Part shown: positions 54,267 through 63,266 of the stretch, piece after piece
Layout: each line of letters starts with the position of its first letter
Position numbering within the stretch: the first letter of the stretch is position 1
Origin: CAZYBU01 sp964645775
Lineage (GTDB): Bacteria; Spirochaetota; UBA4802; UBA5550
DNA length: 64,000 nt
Direction: 5' to 3'
Assembly: GCA_964645775.1 (NCBI GenBank)
Contig: CAZYBU010000015.1
Span: 7,582 to 71,581 of the forward strand
Notes under the pieces: generated by a model
Database searches by the model: none
What the model saw: only the letters and a program-made list of their open reading frames with translations
Told to the model about the DNA's origin: nothing
Translations under genes and position numbers: made by a program

Positions 54267-56267
54267 ATGAAATATTCACTCACATATACGCTAACGCTCC
54301 TGATATTCCTTCTTTTTCTGACAGGCGGATCCACAGCCACGGTGAAGGAGATGGACAGAGAGGCCCAGGAGTACCTGAACAACAAGCGCTACAATCAGGC
54401 CATAGCCCTCTGGCTGAACATCCTGGACGTGGATCCGGATAATGAACGGGCCCAGAGACAGATCGAGGTCATCTATGAGATAAAACAGAAGAAGGATCTC
54501 TCCATGCAGAGGGCGAAGCTGAACTACCGTCTCGCCAGAAACGTAATTAACCGAAACCTGGATGATCCGGACATCGCCGAGGAGGAGGCTGAGAAGAACC
54601 TGGATGTTACCAAAAAAAAGGCGAAGGTGGCCTTTGATAATTTTATCACCGCCTACAGACTTGATCCCCGTGACTCGGAACTGAATGAGCTGGTGGATGA
54701 CATGAAACGTCTCGAGGAGATCATCAAGTCTGAGGAAGAGAAGCAAAGACTTTCCCGGGAACTGAAAGAGAGATATAAGAAACTCCTGGAAGAGGCGAAT
54801 GAAGCCATGAAAAATAAGGAGTACAGGAAGGCCCTGAACAACTATAATCAGATACTTAGATTCTTTCCTGACGACAATGTCGCTCAGGAAGGGAAACGGG
54901 AGGCCCAGCTTGCCATAGAGAATCGCCGCAGGTACGAGCAAATTCAGCAATTCCTGGCCCGGGGGAAGGAGCTTTTTGGCGAGAACCAGTATCAGCCGGC
55001 CCGTCTCGAGTTTGTCCAAGTAATCAACCTTGACGAAAGGAACCGGACGGCCCGGCAGTACATAGACCGCATCGACGAGAAACTGGACGAGAAAAAACTG
55101 AGAGAGCAGAGGCTCAGACAGGCGGAAGAGTTTTACGTCGCCGGAAACCAGAACCTGGCAAATAATGAATTTGAGCAGGCCAGGGACAACTTCGAAAGCG
55201 TTCTGGCCCTGGTAGATGAGTTCAGAGACACTCAGGAGAAACTGGATAGCATTGAACGTCTCAGGGAACGTTACCTGAAGCTCCAGAGGGAAAGGAAGCT
55301 CCAGCGTATAAACCAGGAGTTCCAGAACGGAATGCTGGCCCTTTCCGAGGGACGGTATCGGGACGCCGTGGCCGCCTTTGAGACAACCATGAACCTGGAC
55401 CCGGAGAACGAGCTGGCTAAGACCTACATGGAGAGGGCCAAAACGGCCCTGAAACAGCAGCAGGAGGAGCAGGTAGACGAGAACTCTCCCTACTACAATA
55501 TTATCAATTCACTTATCATCTCGGGCCGAAATCTCTATAACCAGGGAAAATACAGGGAGTCCCGGGAAAAATGGGACCGAATCCTGGAGCTCTTCCCGAA
55601 AAACCGGATAGCGACGGAATATCTGCTTCGCTGCAATATCAAGATGAACCCGGATTCATTTGAACCCTTCGCGAAACGACTAATAAAGGAGGGCAGAGAG
55701 CACCTTGCCCAGAAGGAATACCAGGACGCCATGAGGAAGTTTGAACTTATCAAATCACTGGATGAGAACTATCCGGGCCTGGATGAACTTATAGGTCGGG
55801 CCCGGAGAGATACCAGGAAGGCCGTACTGGGCGGCGGCCCGAAAGTCGGGAATGATGAAAAGGAGGTCAGGGCCACGCCGGCCCAGATACAGGCCAGGTA
55901 CAACCGGGCCGTGGCCCTCTACCAGCAGGGAGGCAGGGCCAATCTCCAGCAGGCCCTCCAGGACTTCCGTTTTGTTGCCCGCGCGCAGCCCGATAACATT
56001 CGGGCCATCATCAGCGCCAACAAGATCGAGGCCCAGCTCCGTATGGGAGGCGGAGGCGGTCAGGCTGACGTGGCCCGGCAGGACCAGCTGACACCTGAAC
56101 AGAGGGCTCAGATCCGAAGGTATTATTATAACGGCATCAGTTTTTACTCTAACAACAATTTCCAGGCCGCCATCCGGGAGTGGAGAAAGGTGCTGGCAAT
56201 CGACCCTAATCATGTCAAGGCCCGAAATAATATCCGAAAGGTTCTTGTCTTTCTCGGCCGACAATAG
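54267..56267 (+). CDS. Exported TPR-repeat protein
   Basis: 666 residues: signal peptide (about 1-24), then at least eight TPR or TPR-like helical pairs (for example YNQAIALWLNILDVDPDNER near 45 and YRDAVAAFETTMNLDPENELA near 365) separated by coiled-coil stretches. Likely a periplasmic scaffold for the neighbouring propeller and LysM proteins. It is followed 17 nt later by the phosphatase. Confidence 0.82.
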   Translation: MKYSLTYTLTLLIFLLFLTGGSTATVKEMDREAQEYLNNKRYNQAIALWLNILDVDPDNERAQRQIEVIYEIKQKKDLSMQRAKLNYRLARNVINRNLDDPDIAEEEAEKNLDVTKKKAKVAFDNFITAYRLDPRDSELNELVDDMKRLEEIIKSEEEKQRLSRELKERYKKLLEEANEAMKNKEYRKALNNYNQILRFFPDDNVAQEGKREAQLAIENRRRYEQIQQFLARGKELFGENQYQPARLEFVQVINLDERNRTARQYIDRIDEKLDEKKLREQRLRQAEEFYVAGNQNLANNEFEQARDNFESVLALVDEFRDTQEKLDSIERLRERYLKLQRERKLQRINQEFQNGMLALSEGRYRDAVAAFETTMNLDPENELAKTYMERAKTALKQQQEEQVDENSPYYNIINSLIISGRNLYNQGKYRESREKWDRILELFPKNRIATEYLLRCNIKMNPDSFEPFAKRLIKEGREHLAQKEYQDAMRKFELIKSLDENYPGLDELIGRARRDTRKAVLGGGPKVGNDEKEVRATPAQIQARYNRAVALYQQGGRANLQQALQDFRFVARAQPDNIRAIISANKIEAQLRMGGGGGQADVARQDQLTPEQRAQIRRYYYNGISFYSNNNFQAAIREWRKVLAIDPNHVKARNNIRKVLVFLGRQ

Positions 56268-56284
56268 AATGAGACAGGTATAGA

Positions 56285-57859
56285 ATGAATAAAGCGTCTG
56301 ACAGTAAGGATATGGCCCCAAAAGGGTCAAAAGGAAGCGGTCGGAAAGAACGGACTGTTCGTTTCAGCCTGCGGCTCAAGTTTTCGCTGGCCATAAGTCT
56401 TCTTGTCTCGCTGGTTGTTCTCTCCATCTCAGGTTTTATCATCTGGCGGGAAAGTAACCTCCTTCAGGACCAGGTTTTTCAGTTCGTGAAACGCGAGCTG
56501 GTTCACCTCGCTAGAACGACCCAGGTCTCCATGGGCTCAGATGAGATTGCAATGATCGAATCGATCAACGACCTGAAGGATATCGAGTACCTCTCGTACG
56601 CCTTTATACTGAACGCGCAGGATCAGTTACTTCTGCACTTTGACAGGAGAGGAGAGCGTCTCCCACAGGAACCGATCAATGACGGAATTGAACGCGACCT
56701 GTCAATCGAGGAGGGAGAAAAGGCCTCCATCGATATGAGCCGATACCCGAACCCGAAGGGACCGGGCGTCATTTACGAATTCCGCAGGCCTGTTTTGAGT
56801 AAACTGGCTGGCGGCAAGATCGGCTATGTCATCATAGGCCTTTCGGACAGGGTCATCCGCGATGAAATCCGGGGACTGCTTACTATCATGGTACCTGTCT
56901 CACTCTCCTTCCTGGCTCTTGCCATCCTTGCTTCTATCATCCTTGCAAGTATAACCATTAACCCGATCCGTAAGCTCTCCCAGGGAGCCGTTATTATCGG
57001 TCAGGGAGATCTGGACCACAGGATCGACATAAAATCCTCCGACGAACTGGGTCAGCTGGCCCGGGAGTTCAACGAGATGACGACCATGATCAAGGAGGCC
57101 AAGGAGAACGAGATCGAGCAGCGCATCATGGACGAACAGCTGGAAACAGCGAGGGACATTCAGGAGGGTTTGAACCCCATGGCCTTCTTTAACAAGGAAG
57201 GAATCCAGATCAAGGGCCACACCCGGGCCGCCAAGGGCGTAGGGGGCGACTATTTCGATTATATTGAGATCGATGAGAATCGGATTGGAGCCCTTTTGTC
57301 CGACGTGTCAGGCAAGGGCGTCCCGGCTTCCCTTGTCATGGTCATGATCCGGACAGTATTTACATCCTACATCACCCGAAGCGACGTTACAACGGCAAAG
57401 GTGCTGCGGGCCATTAATGATGCCCTCTCCGCTGATTTCGCCATCGATACATTCGCGACCCTCTTTTTCTTCATCTATGATAAACGTACGGGGGAAGTCA
57501 CCTTTGCCAACGCGGGCCAGGGTCCCCTCTACTGTTACAGAAAACACCTTAACAGGTGCACAGCCACCAAGCTGGATGGAGTTCCCATTGGCATCATGGA
57601 TGACGTGGATTACAAGATGGCCCGGGTGAACCTGAACCCGGGCGACATTATCGTGACGTTCACTGACGGCATCACCGAGATGAGAAACGAGAAAAAGGAG
57701 GAGTACGGTTTTCCGCGTCTTCAGAAGATGCTTATCGAGCATCACGAGAAGGACGCGGGGGAACTTGTGGAGACCATCGTGCAGGACGTGGAAGAATTCC
57801 GCGGGGAGGTCCCTCCCCACGATGATACGACTATTCTCATATTCAAGAGAGAATACTAA
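56285..57859 (+). CDS. RsbU/SpoIIE-type membrane PP2C phosphatase with HAMP
   Basis: 524 residues: membrane helices about 33-53 and 205-227 around an extracellular sensor, a HAMP domain (230-283), coiled linker and a PP2C-type SpoIIE domain with GGDYFDYIEIDENR near 320, SDVSGKGVPASLVM near 340 and HDDTTILIF near 515. The classic role is dephosphorylating a STAS anti-sigma antagonist; one is encoded next door on the other strand. Confidence 0.92.
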   Translation: MNKASDSKDMAPKGSKGSGRKERTVRFSLRLKFSLAISLLVSLVVLSISGFIIWRESNLLQDQVFQFVKRELVHLARTTQVSMGSDEIAMIESINDLKDIEYLSYAFILNAQDQLLLHFDRRGERLPQEPINDGIERDLSIEEGEKASIDMSRYPNPKGPGVIYEFRRPVLSKLAGGKIGYVIIGLSDRVIRDEIRGLLTIMVPVSLSFLALAILASIILASITINPIRKLSQGAVIIGQGDLDHRIDIKSSDELGQLAREFNEMTTMIKEAKENEIEQRIMDEQLETARDIQEGLNPMAFFNKEGIQIKGHTRAAKGVGGDYFDYIEIDENRIGALLSDVSGKGVPASLVMVMIRTVFTSYITRSDVTTAKVLRAINDALSADFAIDTFATLFFFIYDKRTGEVTFANAGQGPLYCYRKHLNRCTATKLDGVPIGIMDDVDYKMARVNLNPGDIIVTFTDGITEMRNEKKEEYGFPRLQKMLIEHHEKDAGELVETIVQDVEEFRGEVPPHDDTTILIFKREY

Positions 57860-57910
57860 CAGGAAGAAGCGCTTATCAGAAAAATTAAAACGGAATAATG
57901 CGATGCTGCT

Positions 57911-58234
57911 CTACAACAGCTCGTCTTCGCTTTCATATATTTTGAAAAATTTATCCAATGTCGCCAGTTTCAAAATATTGAGAACGTCGTCGTGAATATT
58001 CATTAGAGCGAATGTACCGTTATGGGCTTTCATCTTCTTCTGGCCTGCGACAAGAGCCCCGATCCCGGAAGAATCCATATAGTTAACGTTTTTCATGTCG
58101 ACAATAACACTTGAATGATTTCCGTCTGTAACACTGAAGAGGGCCTTCTTCAACTCGCTGACATTATAAAGATCAACTTCTCCGCTGACCTCAATAACCT
58201 TACTTTCACCGATATCCCTGAAGGATATATCCAT
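57911..58234 (-). CDS. STAS-domain anti-sigma factor antagonist
   Basis: 107 residues, a single STAS domain with the phosphorylatable Ser in YMDSSGIGALV near 56. Convergent with the RsbU-type phosphatase, so they probably form a partner-switching module; the sigma factor and anti-sigma kinase are not in this window. Upstream lies the flagellar-type motif at 58247-58262. Confidence 0.93.
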   Translation of the reverse strand: MDISFRDIGESKVIEVSGEVDLYNVSELKKALFSVTDGNHSSVIVDMKNVNYMDSSGIGALVAGQKKMKAHNGTFALMNIHDDVLNILKLATLDKFFKIYESEDELL

Positions 58235-58246
58235 GCACTCCTCCCT

Positions 58247-58262
58247 GACGTAATGTGACTTA
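58247..58262. promoter_or_regulatory. Motif matching the fliF operator core
   Basis: CGTAATGTGACTTAAT on the plus strand matches 14/16 bases of CATAATGTGACATAAT at 2893-2908 and lies 13 nt upstream of the STAS start. A common regulator is inferred. Confidence 0.4.
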
Positions 58263-58359
58263 ATCGTATATCCATCTCATACATGATGAGGCAGAATTCT
58301 TTGTAAAGCAGAAAAAGGTAAAAAAATGTTCAAAATTATTATTCCGGCTTCTACTCCAC

Positions 58360-59568
58360 TCAGAAACTTCCGTTCTTTTTCATAAGAGCCTCAATGCGGC
58401 CTGGAAGACCGTAGATCTTCATGAAACCTGAGGCGTCGTGCTGATCATAGAGTTCACTGGCCTCAAAGCTGGCCAGATCCGCGTTATAGAGTGTTCTGTC
58501 CGCCTTTCTTCCCGTAACAGTACAGCTTCCACGATAGAGTTTCATTCGCACGGTGCCTGTCACGTTCTTCTGGGTTTCTGTGAAGAACGCGTCCAGTGAC
58601 TCCCGTTTTTTGGAAAACCAGAGTCCATTGTAAATCAAGGTCGCGTATTCCGGCGCGAGCCTGTCCTTCAGGTGCTGGGTGTCACGATCCAGGGTGATCG
58701 ATTCCAGGTCCCTGTGGGCCATTAACAGAACCGTACCGGCCGGGGTCTCGTACACTCCCCTTGATTTCATACCCACCAGCCGGTTCTCCACGATATCGAT
58801 ACGACCAACGCCGTTCTCCCCGGCCAGGTGATTGAGCTCCTTCATGAGCTGAACCGGTCTCTTCTTCGCCCCGTTTATGGCCACGGGAATCCCCTGCTCA
58901 AAATCGATTTCAATATATACAGGCTTATCCGGCGCCTTCTCCGGGGTCTGTGTCAGGAGGAACATCTCCTCGTCCGGCTGGTACCAGGAGTCTTCAAGCA
59001 CTCCCCCTTCATAGGAGATATGGAGGATGTTCCTGTCCATGCTGTAAGGTTTGTCCCTGGTTACAGGAAGGGGGATGCCGTGGCTCTCGGCGTACTCGAA
59101 AAGTTTTGATCGTGACGTGAGATCCCATATTCTCCAGGGAGCGATAATGGACAGTTCCGGAGCCAGGGACATGAAAGCCATTTCGAAGCGGACCTGGTCG
59201 TTCCCCTTTCCCGTAGCGCCGTGGCACACAGCGTCCGCTCCCTCGGCAAGGGCGATCTCCACCTGCTTTTTCGCGATCACCGGTCGGGCCAGGGCTGTAC
59301 CCAGAAGATAACGATCCTCGTAGATGGCGTTGGCCCGGATAGCCGGGAATATATATTCGGTGACGAACTCCTCTGTCAGGTCTTCGATATAACATTTGCT
59401 GGCGCCTGTGGCCAGGGCTTTCTCTTCCAGGCCCTCCAGCTCTTCTTCCTGGCCGACATTGGCGGCGTAAGCTATGACTTCACAGTCGTATGTATCCTTC
59501 AGCCAGGTGAGGATGATGGAGGTATCAAGCCCTCCTGAGTAGGCGAGTACGACTTTATTGACCTTCAT
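58360..59568 (-). CDS. argG: Argininosuccinate synthase
   Basis: Joins citrulline and aspartate. 402 residues, with the ATP motif LAYSGGLDTSIILTWLK near residue 8 and ATGKGNDQVRFE near 117. Last of the four arg genes; 22 nt after argF. Confidence 0.97.
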   Translation of the reverse strand: MKVNKVVLAYSGGLDTSIILTWLKDTYDCEVIAYAANVGQEEELEGLEEKALATGASKCYIEDLTEEFVTEYIFPAIRANAIYEDRYLLGTALARPVIAKKQVEIALAEGADAVCHGATGKGNDQVRFEMAFMSLAPELSIIAPWRIWDLTSRSKLFEYAESHGIPLPVTRDKPYSMDRNILHISYEGGVLEDSWYQPDEEMFLLTQTPEKAPDKPVYIEIDFEQGIPVAINGAKKRPVQLMKELNHLAGENGVGRIDIVENRLVGMKSRGVYETPAGTVLLMAHRDLESITLDRDTQHLKDRLAPEYATLIYNGLWFSKKRESLDAFFTETQKNVTGTVRMKLYRGSCTVTGRKADRTLYNADLASFEASELYDQHDASGFMKIYGLPGRIEALMKKNGSF

Positions 59569-59590
59569 GGGATCAGCTCCTTACCTGTTA

Positions 59591-60535
59591 CTATTTGTTG
59601 CCTAAAAGGGCGCATAAAATACTTTTTTGAACATGAAGCCGGTTTTCTGCCTGGTCAAAAACAACGGAATGCCCGGAATCGAGCAGGTCGGATTCGATCT
59701 CCTCCCCCCTGTGGGCCGGAAGACAGTGCATCACACGGCAATCTTTCGCCGCCAGGGAATGAATTTCCCGGGTCAGACGATAAGGTTCCAGATCAGCCAC
59801 TCTTTTTTTCTCTTCTTCTTCGCGGCCCATGCTGGTCCAGACATCGGTATAGAGGAAATGTGCGCCCCGGGTGGCCTCCTCAATAGAATCGGTGACCTGA
59901 ATGGCGCCGCCAGTCTGGCGGGCGATATCCCGGGCGGTCTCCACGACCACGGGATCAGGATGGTAGTCCCGGGGTGAGGCCACAGATATTGAGCTCCCCA
60001 GGAGGGCCGCGGTCAGGACAAGGGAGGTGGCGACGTTGTTCCCATCTCCGACATAAGCGAGTTTCACGGAAGAGAGGTCGGCTGTATACTCGCTTATGGT
60101 AAAGAAGTCAGTCAGGGCCTGGCAGGGATGGAACTCGTCGGTCAGTCCGTTTATGACCGGTATCGTGGCGTTCTCGGCCACCTCGGTGATAATGGAATGG
60201 GAATAGGTGCGTATCATGATTCCATCCACGTAACGGGAAAGTACCCTGGCCGTATCCCCGATAGTCTCACCCCGGCCCAGCTGGATGTCGTCACTTCCCA
60301 GGAAAAGGGCGTTCCCTCCAAGCTGATACATGCCTGTCTCGAAGGAGACCCGGGTCCGGGTCGATTTCTTCTCGAAGATCATGGCCAGGTTCTTTTTGAA
60401 AAGGAGATCGTTATGCCGGCCCTGTCTGGTTTCATCCTTCAGCCACCGCGTAAAACTGAAGAGCTCCAGTATCTCTTCTCTGCTCAGATCCGTTACGGTC
60501 AGCAGGTCCCGGCTGCGCAGTTTCGGAAGGTTCAT
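59591..60535 (-). CDS. argF: Ornithine carbamoyltransferase
   Basis: Makes citrulline. 314 residues with carbamoyl-phosphate binding EKKSTRTRVSFE near 54, FHPCQALTDF near 137 and the ornithine motif MHCLPAHRGEE near 268. Overlaps the argD stop by 4 nt. Confidence 0.96.
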   Translation of the reverse strand: MNLPKLRSRDLLTVTDLSREEILELFSFTRWLKDETRQGRHNDLLFKKNLAMIFEKKSTRTRVSFETGMYQLGGNALFLGSDDIQLGRGETIGDTARVLSRYVDGIMIRTYSHSIITEVAENATIPVINGLTDEFHPCQALTDFFTISEYTADLSSVKLAYVGDGNNVATSLVLTAALLGSSISVASPRDYHPDPVVVETARDIARQTGGAIQVTDSIEEATRGAHFLYTDVWTSMGREEEEKKRVADLEPYRLTREIHSLAAKDCRVMHCLPAHRGEEIESDLLDSGHSVVFDQAENRLHVQKSILCALLGNK

Positions 60536-61746
60536 AACGTCAGTTCCTCCTCCCGTAACAGCTCTTCCAGGATCTTCATCCCTTTTCTGACGGTGGTTGC
60601 TTTTATTGTTAAAGGGGGCATGATCCGCAGCACGTTGCCGGCCGCGCAGTTGACCACCAGACCTTTCTCCAGAGCCCGTTTCACCATGTCCTGGCAGGAA
60701 TGGGTCAGCTCAATGCCAATATGAAGCCCCATTCCACGCACTTCCTGTATGAAGCGATGCTTCTCCTTAAGTTCATCCAGTCGATCCATGATCTCCTGGC
60801 CGGTGTCCCGGACTTTCTTCATGAGTGACTCTTTACTTATCTCATTAAGCACCGCGAGGGCCGCGGCCATGGCCAGGTGATTACCGCCAAATGTGGTCCC
60901 ATGGCTTCCGCCCGGAAGATGTTCAACCAGGTCTTCCCTGGCGTGCATGGCGCCGGCAGGCATACCACCCGCCAGGCCCTTGGCCAGAGTAAGAATATCG
61001 GGCGTGACATCGAAATGCTGGAAGGCGAAGGGTTCGCCCGTCCTGCCCATTCCTGTCTGGACCTCGTCCATGATAAGAAGGACGTCCTTTTCAGAGCAGA
61101 GTTCCCGGGCCCCGCGGATAAATTCCGGGTCCGCGATGCGGATTCCTCCCTCGCCCTGAATCGGTTCCATGATGACCGCGGCCGTTTCACGTCCCTTCCT
61201 GAGTTGTTTCTTCAGGGAACGCAGATCGTTGAAGGGGAGGTAAACGAATCCCCGGGGAAGGGGCCCGAACCCCCGGTGAATTTTTTTCTGGGCCGTGGCT
61301 GTCATGCTCCCGAAGGTCCTGCCGTGAAAGGACTCCTGAAAGGATATGATTTCGAACTTTCGTCCGCTTTTGAACAGTCCGTACCTGCGTGCCAGCTTTA
61401 TGGCCGCCTCATTGGCCTCGGCCCCGCTGTTGACGAAAAGGGTACGGCCCGGAAACGCGAGTTTTGATATCTGTCGGGCCGCCTTTCCCTGCTCCTCATT
61501 GAAGAACCAGTTGGAGGTATGAAGAAGCTTCTCCGCCTGCTCCTGTATGGCTTTCGTCAGTTTCGGATGACTGTGCCCCAGGTTGGTCACTGCGATTCCG
61601 GAGAAGAAATCGATATATTCCCTGTTGTCGGTATCGAAGAGACGATCCCCCTGGCCACGCGTGAAGCAGACGGGCAGACGGTTCCCGTAGTTTCCGAAAA
61701 GATAGTTGTTGTCCAGTTCTACAGCTGTTTTAGACCTCTTTCCCAT
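60532..61746 (-). CDS. argD: Acetylornithine aminotransferase
   Basis: PLP-dependent; 404 residues from the ATG at 61746 (GAGG upstream), normal length. A longer frame to 61857 is spurious and crosses a terminator. PLP lysine in ILTLAKGLAGGMP near 258, and VNSGAEANEAAIKLAR near 108. Could also act as succinyldiaminopimelate transaminase. Confidence 0.95.
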   Translation of the reverse strand: MGKRSKTAVELDNNYLFGNYGNRLPVCFTRGQGDRLFDTDNREYIDFFSGIAVTNLGHSHPKLTKAIQEQAEKLLHTSNWFFNEEQGKAARQISKLAFPGRTLFVNSGAEANEAAIKLARRYGLFKSGRKFEIISFQESFHGRTFGSMTATAQKKIHRGFGPLPRGFVYLPFNDLRSLKKQLRKGRETAAVIMEPIQGEGGIRIADPEFIRGARELCSEKDVLLIMDEVQTGMGRTGEPFAFQHFDVTPDILTLAKGLAGGMPAGAMHAREDLVEHLPGGSHGTTFGGNHLAMAAALAVLNEISKESLMKKVRDTGQEIMDRLDELKEKHRFIQEVRGMGLHIGIELTHSCQDMVKRALEKGLVVNCAAGNVLRIMPPLTIKATTVRKGMKILEELLREEELTL

Positions 61747-61771
61747 GGCTTGCCTCGACTGTCTCTCCAGG

Positions 61772-61797
61772 AAAAAAAGAATCGGGTGATCCCGATT
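61772..61797 (-). terminator. Intrinsic terminator between argJ and argD
   Basis: On the minus strand, AATCGGG-ATCA-CCCGATT followed after one C by seven T. It separates argJ from argD-argF-argG and may act as an attenuator. Confidence 0.72.
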
Positions 61798-61875
61798 CCT
61801 TCCGCCTGTCAGATATGTGAAAGAAGTACAATGCCGCCTCATGCCCCGGTACGTCAAGAGATTTACGTTGTTAAA

Positions 61876-63066
61876 TCAGGTGGAATATTCAGCGTTTATG
61901 CGAACATATTCGCAGCTCAGGTCGGATGTTATTACATGCCCGGCCCCCTTTCCAACGCCCAGATCGACGGTAATAGCGTACTCCCTCCGGGACATGACCT
62001 CTTCCAGAGCGGACGGGGATACCTGTCGGGGTTCTCCCTCCTGGAAGACTTTAAGGTCCCCGAAGGATATTGAAAGAAGATCTTCCACGATAACCACTCC
62101 CGCGTTGCCCAGGGCCATGGCGATGCGGCCCCAGTTAGGGTCCTTCCCGTGGATGGCGGTTTTCACGAGAAGGGACTGGCCAATGGTCCGGGCCGCCCTC
62201 AGGGCCTGGGTCTCATCCTCGGCCCCGTTCACCTGGATCGTGACGATATGCTCCACCCCTTCCCCATCCACCATGAGCTGATGCGCAAGGTCACGGAGGA
62301 TGGAATCCAGGGCCTCCTGGAAGATGCCAATTCCTTCACCGGAAAGGGGCGTACCGGAGACGGGTGAAAGGATGAGTGCCGTATCGTTAGTCGAGGTGTC
62401 CCCGTCTATGGTAATACGATTTAATGTTTTCTCCACGGAGCCGCGGAAAACCCGGTCCAGGTCTTCCCGGGTCAGGGGGGCGTCCGTTACAAGGAATGCC
62501 AGCATGGTGGCCATGTTCGGAGCGATCATCCCGGCTCCCTTGAGGGTTCCGGCCAGGGTATACTCTCTGTCCGAAACAGGGAAGCGGCAGGCCCGGAACT
62601 TGGGCCGGGTGTCTGTTGTCATGATGGCCCGGGCGAATTCTCCGCCCCGTTGCTGAAGAGGAGCCTTTACAAGCTCTTCATGAAAATCAAGCATCTTCTC
62701 CACGGGAAGCTGGTGACCGATGATACCGGTGGAGGCCATGAGGATCGATTCTTCAGAAACTTCGAGACGTTCGGCCAGGTCCCGTGTCAGCATGCGGGCC
62801 GCGGCAAGGCCCTGTTCGCCGGTACATGCGTTAGCGTTGGTGGAGTTTACCAGGATGCCCCGGATCTCTTCCGTAACACGTTCCCGGCAGATGTCGACCG
62901 GAGGAGCGGCCATGCGGTTCCGTGTGAAAACCCCGGCCGCCACGCAGGGACCATCGGGAAGAATACAGGCGTAATCCAGGCGATCCGGGTAGCGGATTCC
63001 GCAGGCGACGGCGCCGTATCTGTAACCGGGGACCTCTTCCAGTCCTCCCTGAAGCATATCTATCAC
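61876..63066 (-). CDS. argJ: Bifunctional ornithine acetyltransferase/N-acetylglutamate synthase
   Basis: 396 residues, GTG start at 63066 with AGGAGG five nt upstream. Autoproteolysis site before Thr in GMIAPNMATMLAFLVTD near residue 180. It recycles the acetyl group in the cyclic arginine pathway. First of the arg genes here; argB, argC and argH are not in the window. Confidence 0.94.
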   Translation of the reverse strand: MIDMLQGGLEEVPGYRYGAVACGIRYPDRLDYACILPDGPCVAAGVFTRNRMAAPPVDICRERVTEEIRGILVNSTNANACTGEQGLAAARMLTRDLAERLEVSEESILMASTGIIGHQLPVEKMLDFHEELVKAPLQQRGGEFARAIMTTDTRPKFRACRFPVSDREYTLAGTLKGAGMIAPNMATMLAFLVTDAPLTREDLDRVFRGSVEKTLNRITIDGDTSTNDTALILSPVSGTPLSGEGIGIFQEALDSILRDLAHQLMVDGEGVEHIVTIQVNGAEDETQALRAARTIGQSLLVKTAIHGKDPNWGRIAMALGNAGVVIVEDLLSISFGDLKVFQEGEPRQVSPSALEEVMSRREYAITVDLGVGKGAGHVITSDLSCEYVRINAEYST

Positions 63067-63266
63067 AGGCTCCTCCTCTTAAGAAAGGGTTCATTCTTCA
63101 CAAAAGAGACGTGACGTCAAGTGTTAAGAGAAGGGAATCAGGTAATCCCTCCATCCTCTTTCGATGAATTTCATGTTGTCCGGGCGCCCACCGGTACAAT
63201 GAGATAGCGGTTCCGGTTTCCGAGGCGATTCAGGCGGACTGACCGGGGGTTCACGTCATTCTGCCG

